Shown here piece by piece: positions 63,733 through 64,000 of a stretch of 64,000 nt of DNA. A model generated the notes under the pieces. The model saw only the letters and a program-made list of their open reading frames with translations, was not told the DNA's origin and did not search any database. Made by a program: the position numbers and the translations under genes. Source of the DNA: Bifidobacterium gallicum DSM 20093 = LMG 11596. GTDB lineage: Bacteria; Actinomycetota; Actinomycetes; Actinomycetales; Bifidobacteriaceae. Within the stretch, counting starts at the first letter, position 1, and the number at the start of each line of letters is the position of its first letter. Where the stretch lies: positions 80,140 through 144,139 of the forward strand of contig NZ_JGYW01000009.1 in NCBI RefSeq assembly GCF_000741205.1. Direction: 5' to 3'.

Positions 63733-64000
63733 ATGTCTCAAAAAGTCGTCATTGAGCGCGTGCGGTTGCGGGGTGCGGCCCCGTATCTTGGCATGTGCAA
63801 GATTGACGACGGCGGATACGCCCCCTTCTATTCCGAGAACCCCGATGTGGTGATGGACTGGTTGTGTGACGCTTGGCGTTGCCGGTACAACCAGTTGCGT
63901 TCCCGCAGGCAGAAATGGGACAGGGAAAAGGAAGGTCTGGTGCCGGTGGGACGCGATACGGACATGCGCACGGACAGGCAGGTCCGTGAGGAATGCTCAT
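63733..64000 (+). CDS. Unidentified ORF, possibly the N-terminus of an IS-encoded (TnpB-like?) protein
   Basis: It runs from ATG 63733 off the right edge: 89 codons, starting MSQKVVIERVRLRGAAPYLG and containing a basic helix-like stretch (CRYNQLRSRRQKWDREKEG). The composition is charged, without signal or membrane segments. No family is recognised with confidence. Its place ~55 bp after an IS200/IS605-like hairpin and the helical, Arg-rich start make a TnpB-type RNA-guided nuclease possible, but no catalytic motif is in view. TATACT at 63721-63726 lies seven bases before the ATG, consistent with a leaderless transcript. Confidence 0.45.
   Translation, partial: MSQKVVIERVRLRGAAPYLGMCKIDDGGYAPFYSENPDVVMDWLCDAWRCRYNQLRSRRQKWDREKEGLVPVGRDTDMRTDRQVREECS

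Overview
This 64-kb window comes from a high-GC Gram-positive actinobacterium, almost certainly a Bifidobacterium. The grounds are the actinobacterial RpoB/RpoC proteins, an AdnA/AdnB-like helicase-nuclease pair, RNase J beside dapA, and above all the order kinase / fibronectin-III giant / MoxR ATPase / DUF58 / transglutaminase-like / PP2C, which is the known bifidobacterial PFNA cluster. Most genes have strong AGGAGG-type ribosome sites. No rRNA, tRNA or CRISPR array was found.

Layout. 1-6335 (minus): a peptide and amino-acid use block with a C45-type Ntn hydrolase, aminopeptidase C, an APC antiporter-like permease and a serine carboxypeptidase that runs off the left edge. 6925-12505 (minus): peptide deformylase, glmM and aminopeptidase N, the last with an apparent 3' frameshift. 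12659-17060: RNase J and dapA (minus), dapB (plus). 17159-20189 (minus): an MFS permease with a Gln-rich N-terminus and a GNAT acetyltransferase, sharing a promoter-like block. A seven-copy 52-53 bp repeat array lies upstream of the permease. 20387-29189 (minus): two coupled UvrD-like helicase/RecB-type nuclease genes. 29388-44687 (plus): the PFNA cluster plus a leucine-rich-repeat-variant protein, with a minus-strand FHA gene just beyond it. 45792-53554 (minus): rpoC and rpoB. 54068-62059: a basic membrane protein, an AbiEi-like protein flanked by inverted palindrome arrays, mutY, trmL, a UPF0210/ACT operon and a class C sortase. 62239-64000: a sortase-anchored surface protein gene that is frameshifted and cut off by an IS200/IS605-like end, followed by an unidentified ORF that leaves the window.

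How the genes work together. The PFNA block reads as a Ser/Thr phosphorylation unit at the envelope: kinase, phosphatase and FHA reader surround a giant surface protein and a MoxR/DUF58/transglutaminase-like set. Short Thr motifs in the MoxR N-terminus and before the FHA domain look like substrates that tie these parts together (inference). The sortase would anchor the neighbouring LPxTG-like surface protein if that gene were intact.

The least explained structures are three arrays of odd-centred palindromes. Array A has an ACCAG-C-CTGGT core. Arrays B and C have a GTACCAC-S-GTGGTAC core. The centres are almost always 52-53 bp apart (about five helical turns), with two steps of 62 bp (about six turns). 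B and C are near-identical and inverted around one gene. Other points worth checking are three likely single-base deletions (one in pepN, two in the surface protein gene), loss of all three catalytic residues in the transglutaminase-like protein, and Asn at the rifampicin-pocket position equivalent to E. coli RpoB His526.
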